DNA of 64,000 nt from Kitasatospora albolonga (GTDB taxonomy: Bacteria; Actinomycetota; Actinomycetes; Streptomycetales; Streptomycetaceae): the NCBI GenBank assembly GCA_002082585.1, contig CP020563.1, positions 1,420,001 to 1,484,000 on the forward strand, read 5' to 3'. Under the pieces are notes generated by a model. It was given only the letters and a program-made list of their open reading frames with translations. It was not told the DNA's origin and made no database searches. Each line of letters begins with the position of its first letter. Within the stretch, counting starts at the first letter, position 1. Made by a program: the position numbers and the translations under genes. Positions 25,440 to 33,854 of the stretch are shown piece by piece.

Positions 25440-26948
25440 TCAGCCCACGCGGCGGGGCAGGCCCAGCGGGTTGGCCTCGCGCAGCTCCGGCGGGAGGAGC
25501 GCGTCGGGGGTGTTCTGGTACGTCACCGGGCGCAGCCAGCGCTCGATGGCCGTCGCGCCGACCGAGGTGGTGGGCGAGGTGGTGGCCGGATACGGGCCGC
25601 CGTGGTGCTGGGCGGGGGCGACGGCGACGCCGGTCGGCCAGCCGTTGACCAGGATGCGCCCGGCGAGCGGGGTGAGGGCGGCGAGGAGCCCGGCGGCCTC
25701 CGGGTCCTCGCCCTCCGTCGCGGTCTGGACGGTGGCGGTGAGGTTGCCGGGGAGCCGGGCGAGGACGGCGGCGGCCTCGTCCCCGGAGCCGTACCGGGCG
25801 ATCACGGTGACCGGGCCGAAGCACTCCTCCAGGAGCGCGTCGTGCGGGCCGTCGGCGGTCAGCCGGCTCGCCGGGACGGTCAGGAATCCGGCGGAGACGG
25901 TGTGGTCGCTGCCCGCGCCGGGAGTGACCGGGGCCTCGACGTCCGGGAGTTCGGCCCGTTCCCGTACGCCGGTGAGGAACGCGTCCCGCATCCGGTGGTC
26001 CAGCATCACGCCGGAGCCGGTGGAACTGACCGTCTCGGTGAGGGCCTTGACCAGCCGGTCGCCCGCGTCGCCGACCGGGGCGAGGACGAACCCCGGCTTC
26101 GTGCAGAACTGGCCGACGCCCAGGGTCATCGAGGCGCCGAGCCCCGCGCCGATCTCGCCCGCGCGCCCGGCCGCGGCGGCCCGGGTGACCACGACCGGGT
26201 TGAGCGAGCCGAGTTCGCCGTGGAAGGGGATGGGCACGGGGCGGGCCGCCGCCGCGTCGAACAGGGCGCGTCCGCCGCGTACCGAGCCGGTGAATCCCGC
26301 CGCGCTCACCAGCGGATGGCGGATCAGCCCGACGCCCGCGTCGAACCCGTGGACCAGGGTGACCACGTCCTCGGGCAGCCCGGTGCGGGCGGCGGCGCGG
26401 CGGAGGACCGAGGCGCAGAGTTCGGAGGTGGCGGGGTGGCCGGGGTGGGCCTTGACGACGACCGGGCAGCCCGCGGCCAGCGCGCTGGCGGTGTCGCCGC
26501 CGGGGACGGAGAAGGCGAGCGGGAAGTTGCTCGCCGCGTAGACGGCGACGGTCCCGAGCGGGATCTTCCAGCGGCGCAGATCGGGCCGGGGCGGGGTGCG
26601 GGAGCCGTCCTCGTGGTCGATGCGGATGTCGAGGTAGGCGCCCTCCTCGACGGCCTCCGCGAAGTCCCGCAACTGGGCGGCCGTGCGCGCGAGTTCCCCG
26701 GTGAGCCGGGCCGGTCCGAGGGCGGTCTCCGCGTCGGCGGCCTCGATGATGTGCGGCCCGGACTCCTCCAGCAGCTCCGCCGCCGTACGCAGGAACGCGG
26801 CGCGCGCCGTCCGGTCGGCCAGCGCCCCGCGTACGGAGTGGGCCGCCCGGACCGCCCGGTCGACCTCCTCGGCGGTGGCCTCCACCGCGACCTGCTCGCG
26901 AGGGTTCCCGCTGCGGGGGTCGACGCTCCAGACGGGTGCTGCGCTCAC
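25440..26948 (-). CDS. 2,5-dioxovalerate (alpha-ketoglutarate semialdehyde) dehydrogenase-type aldehyde dehydrogenase
   Basis: 502 residues. The aldehyde dehydrogenase fold has catalytic Cys at about 282 (GVGQFCTKPGF) and general-base Glu at about 245 (FHGELGSLNPV). VYAASNFPLAFSVPGGDTASALAAGCPVVVKAHPGHPATS is the cofactor-binding region typical of the KGSADH subgroup. Such enzymes oxidise alpha-ketoglutarate semialdehyde in sugar-acid or hydroxyproline breakdown. No pathway partners are adjacent, so the physiological substrate is open. GTG 26948 has GAGGGGA at good spacing. Confidence 0.88.
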   Translation of the reverse strand: MSAAPVWSVDPRSGNPREQVAVEATAEEVDRAVRAAHSVRGALADRTARAAFLRTAAELLEESGPHIIEAADAETALGPARLTGELARTAAQLRDFAEAVEEGAYLDIRIDHEDGSRTPPRPDLRRWKIPLGTVAVYAASNFPLAFSVPGGDTASALAAGCPVVVKAHPGHPATSELCASVLRRAAARTGLPEDVVTLVHGFDAGVGLIRHPLVSAAGFTGSVRGGRALFDAAAARPVPIPFHGELGSLNPVVVTRAAAAGRAGEIGAGLGASMTLGVGQFCTKPGFVLAPVGDAGDRLVKALTETVSSTGSGVMLDHRMRDAFLTGVRERAELPDVEAPVTPGAGSDHTVSAGFLTVPASRLTADGPHDALLEECFGPVTVIARYGSGDEAAAVLARLPGNLTATVQTATEGEDPEAAGLLAALTPLAGRILVNGWPTGVAVAPAQHHGGPYPATTSPTTSVGATAIERWLRPVTYQNTPDALLPPELREANPLGLPRRVG

Positions 26949-27379
26949 CGTGGGTTCCCCTCGGGTCCTGGAACACCGGCCAGAAACATCGTCATTCTGA
27001 ACAGAGTTCCCGATCGTGCATGTGTCCGGACTCTATTTCCGGGCCTTCCGTGTTGGCAATGGCCCCGGAGTGGGCCAGTCGCGCAGCGGTGCCCGCACGA
27101 ATCGCCTGATCAGGTCCAGTGCTCTGACCGGGAAGGTTCGCCGGGTTGCAGGCCCGGCAGACGAGACGCCTCCGTGCGAAGAGGCCCTGGCCGTGAACCC
27201 CGGACGGGTCCGGTGCCGTACCGACGTCCGGTGCCGTACCGACGTCCGGTGCCGTACCGACGTCCGGTGCCGTACCGACGTCCGGTGCCGTACCGACGTC
27301 CGGTGCCGTACCGACGTACGCGGTCCTTCCGCAGGGACCGGTATGCAAGCCACGTGCCCGAGTGGCAGGCTCGTGCGGC
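26949..27379. other. 431-bp intergenic region with a tandem repeat and no convincing gene
   Basis: The region carries the promoters of the divergent aldehyde dehydrogenase and DinB-like genes. The side near 26980-27060 is relatively AT-rich and includes GTCCGGACTC. No frame has family-like content. The 18-bp array at 27209-27316 takes up a quarter of it. Confidence 0.6.
27209..27316. repeat. Six perfect tandem copies of an 18-bp unit
   Basis: TCCGGTGCCGTACCGACG is repeated six times without a mismatch and ends 63 bp before the DinB-like gene. The unit length is a multiple of three and is read as RCRTDV-type peptides, but no gene crosses it. A minisatellite or a multi-site operator are both possible. 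Confidence 0.95.
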
Positions 27380-27985
27380 ATGATCGATGAGTTCGCGAAG
27401 GACAACCTGCACAAGAGGCTGCGGCGGGACCGTGAGGCGCTGCTCTGGAAGCTGGACGGCCTGTCCCCGTACGACGCGCGCCGGCCTCTGACGGCGACCG
27501 GGACCAACCTCCTCGGCCTGGTCAAACACGTGGCCACGGTCGAGGCCCGATACTTCGGCGAGGTCTTCGGCCGCCCTTCCCCGGAGCCGCTGTGCCGGTG
27601 GCAGGACTCCGACGGCAGCGATCACTGGGCGGCCGGGGACGAGACGCACGATCAGATCGTCGGGTTCTACCGGCGTACGTGGGAGCACGCGGACGCGACG
27701 ATCGACGAGCTTGCCCTCGATGCCCCCGGCCATGTGCCCTGGTGGCCGGAGCCTTATGCGGACACGAACCTGTTCGCCGTCCTGGTCCATGTCATCGGCG
27801 AGACCAACCGGCATGCCGGGCAGTCCGACATCCTGCGCGAGGGCGTCGACGGCCGGACCGGGATGCGCGCCGAGAACGAGCAGCCGGTGGACGAGGAAGC
27901 CCGTGCGGCCCGCTTCGCGACGATCGAGCAGGCCGCCGGGGCAGCCGCGTCGGCCGGGGCTCGAGAAGGCCGGTCCACCATGTGA
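27380..27985 (+). CDS. DinB/DUF664 family metal-dependent protein
   Basis: 201 residues. The four-helix DinB fold has its three metal-site histidines in LVKHVATVEARYFG, VLVHVIGETNRHAGQSDILRE. LRRDREALLWKLDGLSPYDARRPLTATGTNLLGL is the usual N-terminal block. Relatives are thiol-dependent (mycothiol or bacillithiol) transferases or unknown. ATG 27380 is chosen over the upstream GTG codons because the family starts near MIDEF. The ribosome site is weak. Confidence 0.85.
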   Translation: MIDEFAKDNLHKRLRRDREALLWKLDGLSPYDARRPLTATGTNLLGLVKHVATVEARYFGEVFGRPSPEPLCRWQDSDGSDHWAAGDETHDQIVGFYRRTWEHADATIDELALDAPGHVPWWPEPYADTNLFAVLVHVIGETNRHAGQSDILREGVDGRTGMRAENEQPVDEEARAARFATIEQAAGAAASAGAREGRSTM

Positions 27986-28063
27986 CATCGGGCCGGGTGA
28001 GAAATCGGTGAGAAGCGGCACAACCGGGAACGCCCCCGGCTCCCCCGCTCGTCCTCCAGCGGG

Positions 28064-29515
28064 ATGAACAAGACAATCAGGCGCGCTTCGGCCTTCTGTC
28101 TGCTCATGGTGCTCGCCCTGCTGGTGCGGGCGACCTGGGTGCAGGGCTACGAGGCCAAGGCGCTCGCGGACAACGAGCACAACCGGCGGAACACCATCGC
28201 GCAGTACGCGCATCCGCTCGGGGACATCATCGTGGCCGGTTCACCGGTCACCGGATCGAAGGGGACCAGTGGCGGCGACCTCCGGTACAAGAGGACCTAC
28301 ACACAGGGCGAGCTCTACGCGGCCGTCACGGGCTACAGCTCGCAGGCGTACGGGGCGACCCAGCTCGAAGGCATCTACAGCGGCGTCCTGGACGGCACGG
28401 ACGACCGCCTGAAGAACCCGGCCGACCTGATCACCGGCAGGCAGGCCGTCCCGGGCAACGTCCTGACCACCATCGACCCCGGCGTCCAGAAGGCGGCGTA
28501 CGAGGCGCTCGGCGGTGACAAGGGCGCGGCGGTGGCCATCGACCCGAAGACCGGCCGCATCCTCGGCATGGTCTCCACACCTTCGTACGACCCGTCGGAG
28601 ATCAGCGGTACGGGGGACGGCGACGCCTGGCGGAAGCTGCTGGACGACAAGGACAAGCCGCTGGTGAACCGGGCGCTGCGGCAGCCGCTGGCGCCGGGCT
28701 CCACGTTCAAGCTGGTGGTCGCGGCGGCGGCGCTGGAAAACGGTCTGTACGGGTCGGTCGACGAGGCCACCGACAGCCCCGACCCGTACACCCTGCCCGG
28801 CACCCGCACGATCCTCCGCAACGAGAACGCCTCCGCCCCCTGCGAGAACGCGACCCTGCGCACCGCCCTCCAGTACTCCTGCAACAACGTCTTCGCCAAG
28901 GCGGCGGCCGACCTCGGCCAGGACAAGGTGAAGGAGATGGCGGACGCGTTCGGGTTCGACACCGAGAAGCTGGACGTCCCGGTGCGGGCCTCGAAGAGCG
29001 TCTACCCGACCGGTATGGACAAGGCGCAGACGGCGCTGACGGGTATCGGCCAGTTCGAGGTCACCGCGACCCCGCTCCAGATGGCGATGGTCACCGCGGC
29101 CCTCGCCAACGGCGGTGAGCTGGCCGCGCCGCACATGGTGTCGTCGGTGACGGACGGGGACGGGTCGGCACTGGAGAAGACCGAGGACGGCGACACGAAG
29201 CGGGTGGTGGACGAGAAGACCGCCGAGCAGCTGCGGAGCGCGATGGTGACCGTGGTCGAGGAGGGCACCGGCACCAACGCGAGGATCGCCGGGGCCGAGG
29301 TCGGCGGGAAGACGGGGACCGCGCAGAACGGCGTGGACAACAGCAACACCCCGTACGCCTGGTTCACCTCGTACGCGAAGGACGACAGCAGCGGCAAGGA
29401 GGTCGCCGTCGCGGTGATCGTCGAGGACTCCGGCTCGGCCCGCTCCGAGGTCAGCGGCAACGGCCTGGCGGCGCCGATCGCGCAGAAGATGATGAAGGCG
29501 GCGCTGGAGCGGTGA
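28064..29515 (+). CDS. Class B penicillin-binding protein (PbpA/PBP2-like transpeptidase)
   Basis: 483 residues. An N-terminal membrane anchor (FCLLMVLALLVRATWV) is followed by a PBP dimer domain (NRRNTIAQYAHPLGDIIVAGSPVTGS). The transpeptidase domain has SxxK at S213-K216 (PGSTFK), SxN at S272-N274 (YSCNN) and KTG at K416-G418. It cross-links peptidoglycan outside the membrane. Unlike the canonical pbpA it has no rodA/ftsW neighbour, so it is likely a paralogue used in development or under stress. Start ATG 28064 fits the family. Confidence 0.93.
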   Translation: MNKTIRRASAFCLLMVLALLVRATWVQGYEAKALADNEHNRRNTIAQYAHPLGDIIVAGSPVTGSKGTSGGDLRYKRTYTQGELYAAVTGYSSQAYGATQLEGIYSGVLDGTDDRLKNPADLITGRQAVPGNVLTTIDPGVQKAAYEALGGDKGAAVAIDPKTGRILGMVSTPSYDPSEISGTGDGDAWRKLLDDKDKPLVNRALRQPLAPGSTFKLVVAAAALENGLYGSVDEATDSPDPYTLPGTRTILRNENASAPCENATLRTALQYSCNNVFAKAAADLGQDKVKEMADAFGFDTEKLDVPVRASKSVYPTGMDKAQTALTGIGQFEVTATPLQMAMVTAALANGGELAAPHMVSSVTDGDGSALEKTEDGDTKRVVDEKTAEQLRSAMVTVVEEGTGTNARIAGAEVGGKTGTAQNGVDNSNTPYAWFTSYAKDDSSGKEVAVAVIVEDSGSARSEVSGNGLAAPIAQKMMKAALER

Positions 29516-29539
29516 GCCGCACACCCAGGAGCCTCCGGC

Positions 29540-29558
29540 TTAGGTTACCCTTGCCTTA
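29540..29558 (+). promoter_or_regulatory. Candidate DmdR/IdeR iron box
   Basis: TTAGGTTACCCTTGCCTTA matches 14 of 19 positions of the actinobacterial iron box TTAGGTTAGGCTAACCTAA, with the left half-site perfect. It lies 59 bp before the hydrolase ATG and 25 bp after the PBP stop. Confidence 0.5.
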
Positions 29559-29559
29559 C

Positions 29560-29589
29560 TTGGCGCCCCGGACGGTCCCGGGGCGCCAA
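29560..29589 (+). terminator. 12-bp perfect hairpin after the PBP gene
   Basis: TTGGCGCCCCGG pairs exactly with CCGGGGCGCCAA around a 6-nt loop. It may terminate the PBP transcript or form a stem in the leader of the next gene; there is no T tract. Confidence 0.55.
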
Positions 29590-29616
29590 CGTGACGATGC
29601 GCGGGAGGCGTGGGGG

Positions 29617-30519
29617 ATGGGTCCGGCTGAGCACGGTACGGGTCCCGGCGCCGATGCCCCCGTACACAGCCAGGGCGAGCCGGGCCGGGCCCGCACCCGC
29701 GACGGGCGGGAGCTGTACTACCAGCGGCGGGCAGGCCCCGAGGGCCGCCCCACCGTGGTCTTCGAGGGCGGGCTCGCCGCGGGCCGCTCGTACTGGGCGG
29801 GGGTCCAGACCGCGCTGGCCGATGTCGCGCCGACCGTGGTGTACGACCGCAGCGGGCTGGGCCGCAGCCCCGCCGCCCCGCCCGGGGCCTCCCGTCGGCT
29901 CCACGCGCTCGCCGACGACCTGGGCGATCTGCTGGACCACCTGGGCCCAGGCGGCCCCTTCCTCCTGGTGGGCCACAGCTGGGGCGGGCCCCTGGTGCGG
30001 CTGGCCGCCGCAGCCCGGCCCGCGCGGGTGGCCGGGCTGGTGCTCGTCGACCCCTCCGACGAGGCGTGCGACCTGCTGTTCGAGCCCTCGATGCGGCGGG
30101 CCGAGCGGGCCGGACAGCTGGCGACGGTGTGGCTGGCCCGGCTGGGGCTCCTGGGCCGTGTCTACCGCTCGCTCACCGCCGCCCTGCCGCCCGACGCCGC
30201 CGCCGACCTGCGGGCCGAGGGGTTCACGGTCGCCATGACCCGCGCCCGGGGCCGCGAACTGGAGGACGCGGCGGGCGATCTGCGGGCCCTGCTGAAGAAC
30301 CCGCCGGGGCTCGCGGGGCTGCCGGTGACCGTGGTGTCCGCGGGGCGGACATCGGCGGGCATGCCGGAGTCCGTACGCCGACGGGCGACGGTCTCGCACG
30401 CGTACCGGGCCCGGCAGTCGCCGCACGGCCGGCACGTGGTGCTGCCGGAGGCGGACCACATGGTGGTCACCACCTCGGCGGCGGAACTGGCGGAGGAGAT
30501 ACGGCGGCTGGCGACCTGA
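29617..30519 (+). CDS. Alpha/beta hydrolase
   Basis: 300 residues. The nucleophile elbow GHSWGG has Ser at about 121, preceded by the oxyanion region VVFEGGLAAGRSYW. The C-terminal catalytic His is in LPEADHMVV. YDRSGLGRSPAAPPG is the common strand-turn before it. Esterase or lipase activity is likely; the substrate is unknown. ATG 29617 is preceded by GGGAGG. The candidate iron box upstream hints at iron control, for example siderophore ester hydrolysis, but there are no siderophore genes nearby. Confidence 0.85.
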   Translation: MGPAEHGTGPGADAPVHSQGEPGRARTRDGRELYYQRRAGPEGRPTVVFEGGLAAGRSYWAGVQTALADVAPTVVYDRSGLGRSPAAPPGASRRLHALADDLGDLLDHLGPGGPFLLVGHSWGGPLVRLAAAARPARVAGLVLVDPSDEACDLLFEPSMRRAERAGQLATVWLARLGLLGRVYRSLTAALPPDAAADLRAEGFTVAMTRARGRELEDAAGDLRALLKNPPGLAGLPVTVVSAGRTSAGMPESVRRRATVSHAYRARQSPHGRHVVLPEADHMVVTTSAAELAEEIRRLAT

Positions 30520-30543
30520 GCCGTGGGGCCGGGACGCACGGGT

Positions 30544-30707
30544 GACCGCGCGCCCCGCCCTCGTACGCCGATGGTTTCGGGGCCTGCGGCCTCGGGCGCG
30601 GGCCTGCGGCCGACCGCGCGCCCGCCCTCGTACGCCGATGGCCTCGGAGCCCGCGACCACGGGCCCGGGCCTGCGGCCGACCGCACACCCACCCCCGTAC
30701 GACCGAC
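30544..30707. repeat. Two and a half direct repeats of about 67 bp
   Basis: Units start at about 30544 and 30610, with a partial third from 30677. Each contains GCCCTCGTACGCCGATGG and ends GGGCCTGCGG. A run of CCCGC pentamers follows at about 30725-30750. The region lies between two convergent genes and shows no coding signal. Confidence 0.8.
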
Positions 30708-30748
30708 CCCGCCCCCTCCGCTCTCCGCCCCGCCCCGCCCCGCCCCGC

Positions 30749-31903
30749 CTACCGTGCCCCGCCCGCGAACGGGATCTCCGTGGCGGGTGCCGGGCGGAGC
30801 GGGCCCGCCGGGTGTGTCCAGAGGCCCGCGTCCGCCAGCCGGGGCAGGACGCCCTCGCCGAACCAGTACGCCTCCTCCAGGTGCGGGTAGCCGGAGAGCA
30901 CGAACTCGTCGATGCCCAGGGCGTGGTACTCTCTGATCCGGTCCGCGACCTCCGCGTGGCTGCCGACCAGGGCCGTACCCGCGCCGCCCCGGACCAGGCC
31001 GATGCCCGCCCACAGGTTCGGGTGGATCTCCAGACCGTCCCGGCCGCCGCCGTGCAGATCCAGCATCCGCCGCTGGCCCTCCGACTCGCTGCGCCGCAGC
31101 CCCTCCTGGACCGAGCGGACGGTCTCCGGGTCGAAGCCTGCCAGCAGCCGGTCCGCCTCGGCCCAGGCCGCCTCGGACGTGTCCCGGGTGATCACGTGCA
31201 GCCGGATGCCGAACCGTACGGTACGGCCCTGTTCGGCGGCGAGCTTCCGTATCCAGGCGATCTTCTCCGCGACCTGGGCGGGCGGTTCGCCCCAGGTGAG
31301 GTAGACGTCCGCGTGGCGGGCGGCGACGCGTCCGGCGGCCGGGGAGGAGCCGCCGAAGTAGACCTCGGGGACGGGGTCGGGGAGCTGGGTGAGCCGGGCC
31401 TGCTCGACGTGCAGGTGGTCGCCGTCCAGGTCGACGGTCTTGCCGTCCCACAACTGCCGGACGATCTCCAGGAATTCGCCGGTGCGGGCGTAGCGGGCGT
31501 CCTTGTCGAGGAAGTCCCCGTAGGCGCGCTGCTCATGGCTCTCGCCGCCCGTGACGACGTTGAGCAGCAGCCGGCCGCCGGTCTGCCGCTGGTAGGTGGA
31601 GGCCATCTGGGCGGCCAGCGTCGGTGAGACGAAGCCGGGGCGGAAGGCGACCAGGAACTTCAGCCGCTCGGTGTGCTGGCTGACCATCGCGGTGGTGAGC
31701 CAGGCGTCCTCGCACCAGGCCCCGGTGGGGGTGAGCACCCCGGTGAAGCCGACGTCCTCGGCGGCGCGGGCGATCTGGGCGAGGTAGCGGACGGTCGGCG
31801 GGCGGTCGCCGCCCGCCGCCGTGACCGGGGTTCCGTGGCCGCCGCCGACGACATGGCGGCTGTCGCCGTTGGTGGGCAGGAACCAGTGGAAGGTCAGGGA
31901 CAT
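30749..31903 (-). CDS. ssuD: FMNH2-dependent alkanesulfonate monooxygenase (SsuD)
   Basis: 384 residues, bacterial luciferase-like TIM barrel. Highly characteristic SsuD stretches are seen: FTGVLTPTGAWCEDAWL, RLKFLVAFRPGFVSPTLAA, YLTWGEPPAQVAEKI, FGIRLHVITRDTSEAAW, and PNLWAGIGLVRGGAGTALVG then FVLSGYPHLEEAY. It desulfonates C2-C10 alkanesulfonates, releasing sulfite for cysteine synthesis. It is the last gene of a five-gene minus-strand organosulfur operon that also encodes the FMN reductase it needs. Confidence 0.95.
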   Translation of the reverse strand: MSLTFHWFLPTNGDSRHVVGGGHGTPVTAAGGDRPPTVRYLAQIARAAEDVGFTGVLTPTGAWCEDAWLTTAMVSQHTERLKFLVAFRPGFVSPTLAAQMASTYQRQTGGRLLLNVVTGGESHEQRAYGDFLDKDARYARTGEFLEIVRQLWDGKTVDLDGDHLHVEQARLTQLPDPVPEVYFGGSSPAAGRVAARHADVYLTWGEPPAQVAEKIAWIRKLAAEQGRTVRFGIRLHVITRDTSEAAWAEADRLLAGFDPETVRSVQEGLRRSESEGQRRMLDLHGGGRDGLEIHPNLWAGIGLVRGGAGTALVGSHAEVADRIREYHALGIDEFVLSGYPHLEEAYWFGEGVLPRLADAGLWTHPAGPLRPAPATEIPFAGGAR

Positions 31904-31927
31904 CGTCTCTCCGAAGGGGGTGGTGAG

Positions 31928-33145
31928 TCAGAGCAGGCCGTGGCGGGGCGGGCGGGTGCCGTTGAGGACGTACCGGCCGATGTGCTGGATCTTCCAGCGC
32001 GCGGGGTCGTGCAGGGTGTGGGTGCGGGCGTCGCGCCAGTGCCGGTGCAGGTTGAGGCTGTCGAGCGCGGCCCGGGTGCCGGACACCTCGAAGAGCGCGT
32101 CCGCGATCTCCAGGGCCGCGCTCCCGGCGTACGCCTTCGCCGCCGCGACCGCGACCGACGCCTCGGCCGCGCTGTCGTCGTCCAGGTCGGCGCGGGCCGC
32201 GTCCACGGCGTGCGCGGCGGTGGCGAGCAGGGCGTCGGCGGCCCTGCGGCGGAGGTCGAGTTCACCGAAGCGCTGGATGAGGAGGGGGTCCTCGGCGGCG
32301 GTGTCGTACCCGCTCTCGAACCAGGGCCGACTCCGCGTCCGCACGAAATCCACCGCCTCGGCCAGCGCGCCCGCCGCGATCCCGGCGTCGATGGCCGTGT
32401 GCAGCAACTGGGCGATGGCGCCGTGAAGTTGGGGGCCGGTGAAGGTGAGGTGGTGGGGGACGACGTGGGCTTCCGGGACCCGGACGGACTCCAGGCGCAC
32501 CGTGCCGCTCGCCGTCGTCCGCTGGCCCATGCCGTCCCAGTCGTCGGTGACGGTGAGGCCGGGGGCATCGGCGGGGACGTACGCGACATGGAGCAGGTCG
32601 TCGTCCCCGGTGCGGGCGAGGACGGGAATCCAGTCGGCGAAGAGGGCCCCGGTGGAGTAGTTCTTCACGCCGGTCAGGAGGTACGAGCCGTCCCCGGCCG
32701 CGGTGAGCCGGGTGCGGATGTCCTGGAGGTGCCTGGTCCCGGCCTCGGACTGGGCGTTGCCGAAGCGGCGGCCGGCCAGCACCTCGCCGAAGAAGAAGGC
32801 CCGCTGCTCGTCACTGCCCTGCTGACGGAGGACGTTGACGTACGCGAAGTGGCTCTGCGGGATCTGCGCCAGGCTGGCGTCGGCGGAGGCGAGCAGCCGG
32901 AAGACCTCCGCGAGGGTGGCGGCCGGGACATCGGCCCCGCCGTACTCGGCCGGGACAGTGATGGCGAGGAGGCCGGTGGCGGTGAGCCGGTCCAGCTCGG
33001 CGCGGGGCAGCTCGCGCCGGGCGTCCCGGCCGGAGGCGCCCGGGCGGAACTCCTCGGCGAGTCCGGCGGCGGTGCGCAGCGCCTCGGCGTCGTCGCGGAT
33101 CACCCGCGCGGTGAGGGGTGGTCGTCGTCGGGTCGGCGCGGTCAC
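31928..33145 (-). CDS. SfnB-type acyl-CoA-dehydrogenase-like flavin monooxygenase
   Basis: 405 residues. The acyl-CoA dehydrogenase fold without a typical CoA catalytic base resembles SfnB/DszC sulfur-acquisition oxidoreductases: VPAEYGGADVPAATLAEVFRLLASAD, IPQSHFAYVNVLRQQG, NAQSEAG, and the C-terminal LHRHWRDARTHTLHDPARWKIQHIGRYVLNG. The enzyme is inferred to oxygenate an organosulfur compound with FMNH2. GTG 33145 has GGAGG about 8 bases upstream. It lies 24 bp upstream of ssuD. Confidence 0.85.
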   Translation of the reverse strand: MTAPTRRRPPLTARVIRDDAEALRTAAGLAEEFRPGASGRDARRELPRAELDRLTATGLLAITVPAEYGGADVPAATLAEVFRLLASADASLAQIPQSHFAYVNVLRQQGSDEQRAFFFGEVLAGRRFGNAQSEAGTRHLQDIRTRLTAAGDGSYLLTGVKNYSTGALFADWIPVLARTGDDDLLHVAYVPADAPGLTVTDDWDGMGQRTTASGTVRLESVRVPEAHVVPHHLTFTGPQLHGAIAQLLHTAIDAGIAAGALAEAVDFVRTRSRPWFESGYDTAAEDPLLIQRFGELDLRRRAADALLATAAHAVDAARADLDDDSAAEASVAVAAAKAYAGSAALEIADALFEVSGTRAALDSLNLHRHWRDARTHTLHDPARWKIQHIGRYVLNGTRPPRHGLL

Positions 33146-33188
33146 GGGCCTGCCTCCAGAAGGGGTGCGTACGGGGCGGGGGTCGGGG

Positions 33189-33794
33189 TCAACGGGTGGC
33201 GGGGACGGGCACGGTGGCGGTGGCGGTCCCCGTGCCCGTGGTGGGCGCGGTGGCGGTGGGCACGGTCCGGTCCAGGGCGGCAGCGAACTGGGCGACCACC
33301 TGGTCGAGCGGGGCGGCGGATGCGGGGTCGAGCACCACTCCCCCGTCGTCGCCCGTCGTGATGTGCCGGTCCAGGACGAACCAGCCCGGGACAATGTGCG
33401 CGGCGCCCATCGACGAGAGCACCGGTCGCAGGGCGTAGTCGAGCGCCAGGACGTGGGCGGTGGTGCCGCCGGTCGCCAGCGGGAGGACGGTCTTCCCGGT
33501 CAGGGCGTACTGGGGCAGCAGGTCCAGGAGCGTCTTGAGGAGCCCGGAGTAGGCGGCCTTGTAGACGGGGGTGCCGATGACGATGCCGTCGGCGCGGGCG
33601 AACAGCTCGGTGGCGCGGACTATCTCGGGGTGCGCGAAATCGGCGCCGAGGAGGGCCTCGGCGGGCAGCGTACGGACATCAAGGGGTATCACCTCGTGGC
33701 CCTGGGCGATCAGGTCGGCGTCGAGGTGGCGCAGCAGCCGGGCGGTGCGGGAGGTGGCGGAGGGGCTGCCGGAGACCGACAGGACGGTGGCCAT
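33189..33794 (-). CDS. NADPH-dependent FMN reductase (SsuE-like)
   Basis: 201 residues, flavodoxin-like fold. VLSVSGSPSATSRTARLLRH is the phosphate loop. Next come GIVIGTPVYKAAYSGLLKTLLDLLPQYALTGKTVLPLATGGT and HVLALDYALRPVLSSMGA, which are typical SsuE/MsuE. It supplies FMNH2 to the monooxygenases encoded around it. A 30-residue Pro/Thr/Ala tail extends beyond the normal end. Confidence 0.92.
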   Translation of the reverse strand: MATVLSVSGSPSATSRTARLLRHLDADLIAQGHEVIPLDVRTLPAEALLGADFAHPEIVRATELFARADGIVIGTPVYKAAYSGLLKTLLDLLPQYALTGKTVLPLATGGTTAHVLALDYALRPVLSSMGAAHIVPGWFVLDRHITTGDDGGVVLDPASAAPLDQVVAQFAAALDRTVPTATAPTTGTGTATATVPVPATR

Positions 33795-33854
33795 GGGATC
33801 TCGTTTCTGGGCCGGGGGCGGTGGGAGGACCGCCCCCGGCCCGGCGGGGGCGGG

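Noticed and set aside
27209..27316. CRISPR array
   Set aside because: The units abut without spacers and are only 18 bp, with no cas genes.
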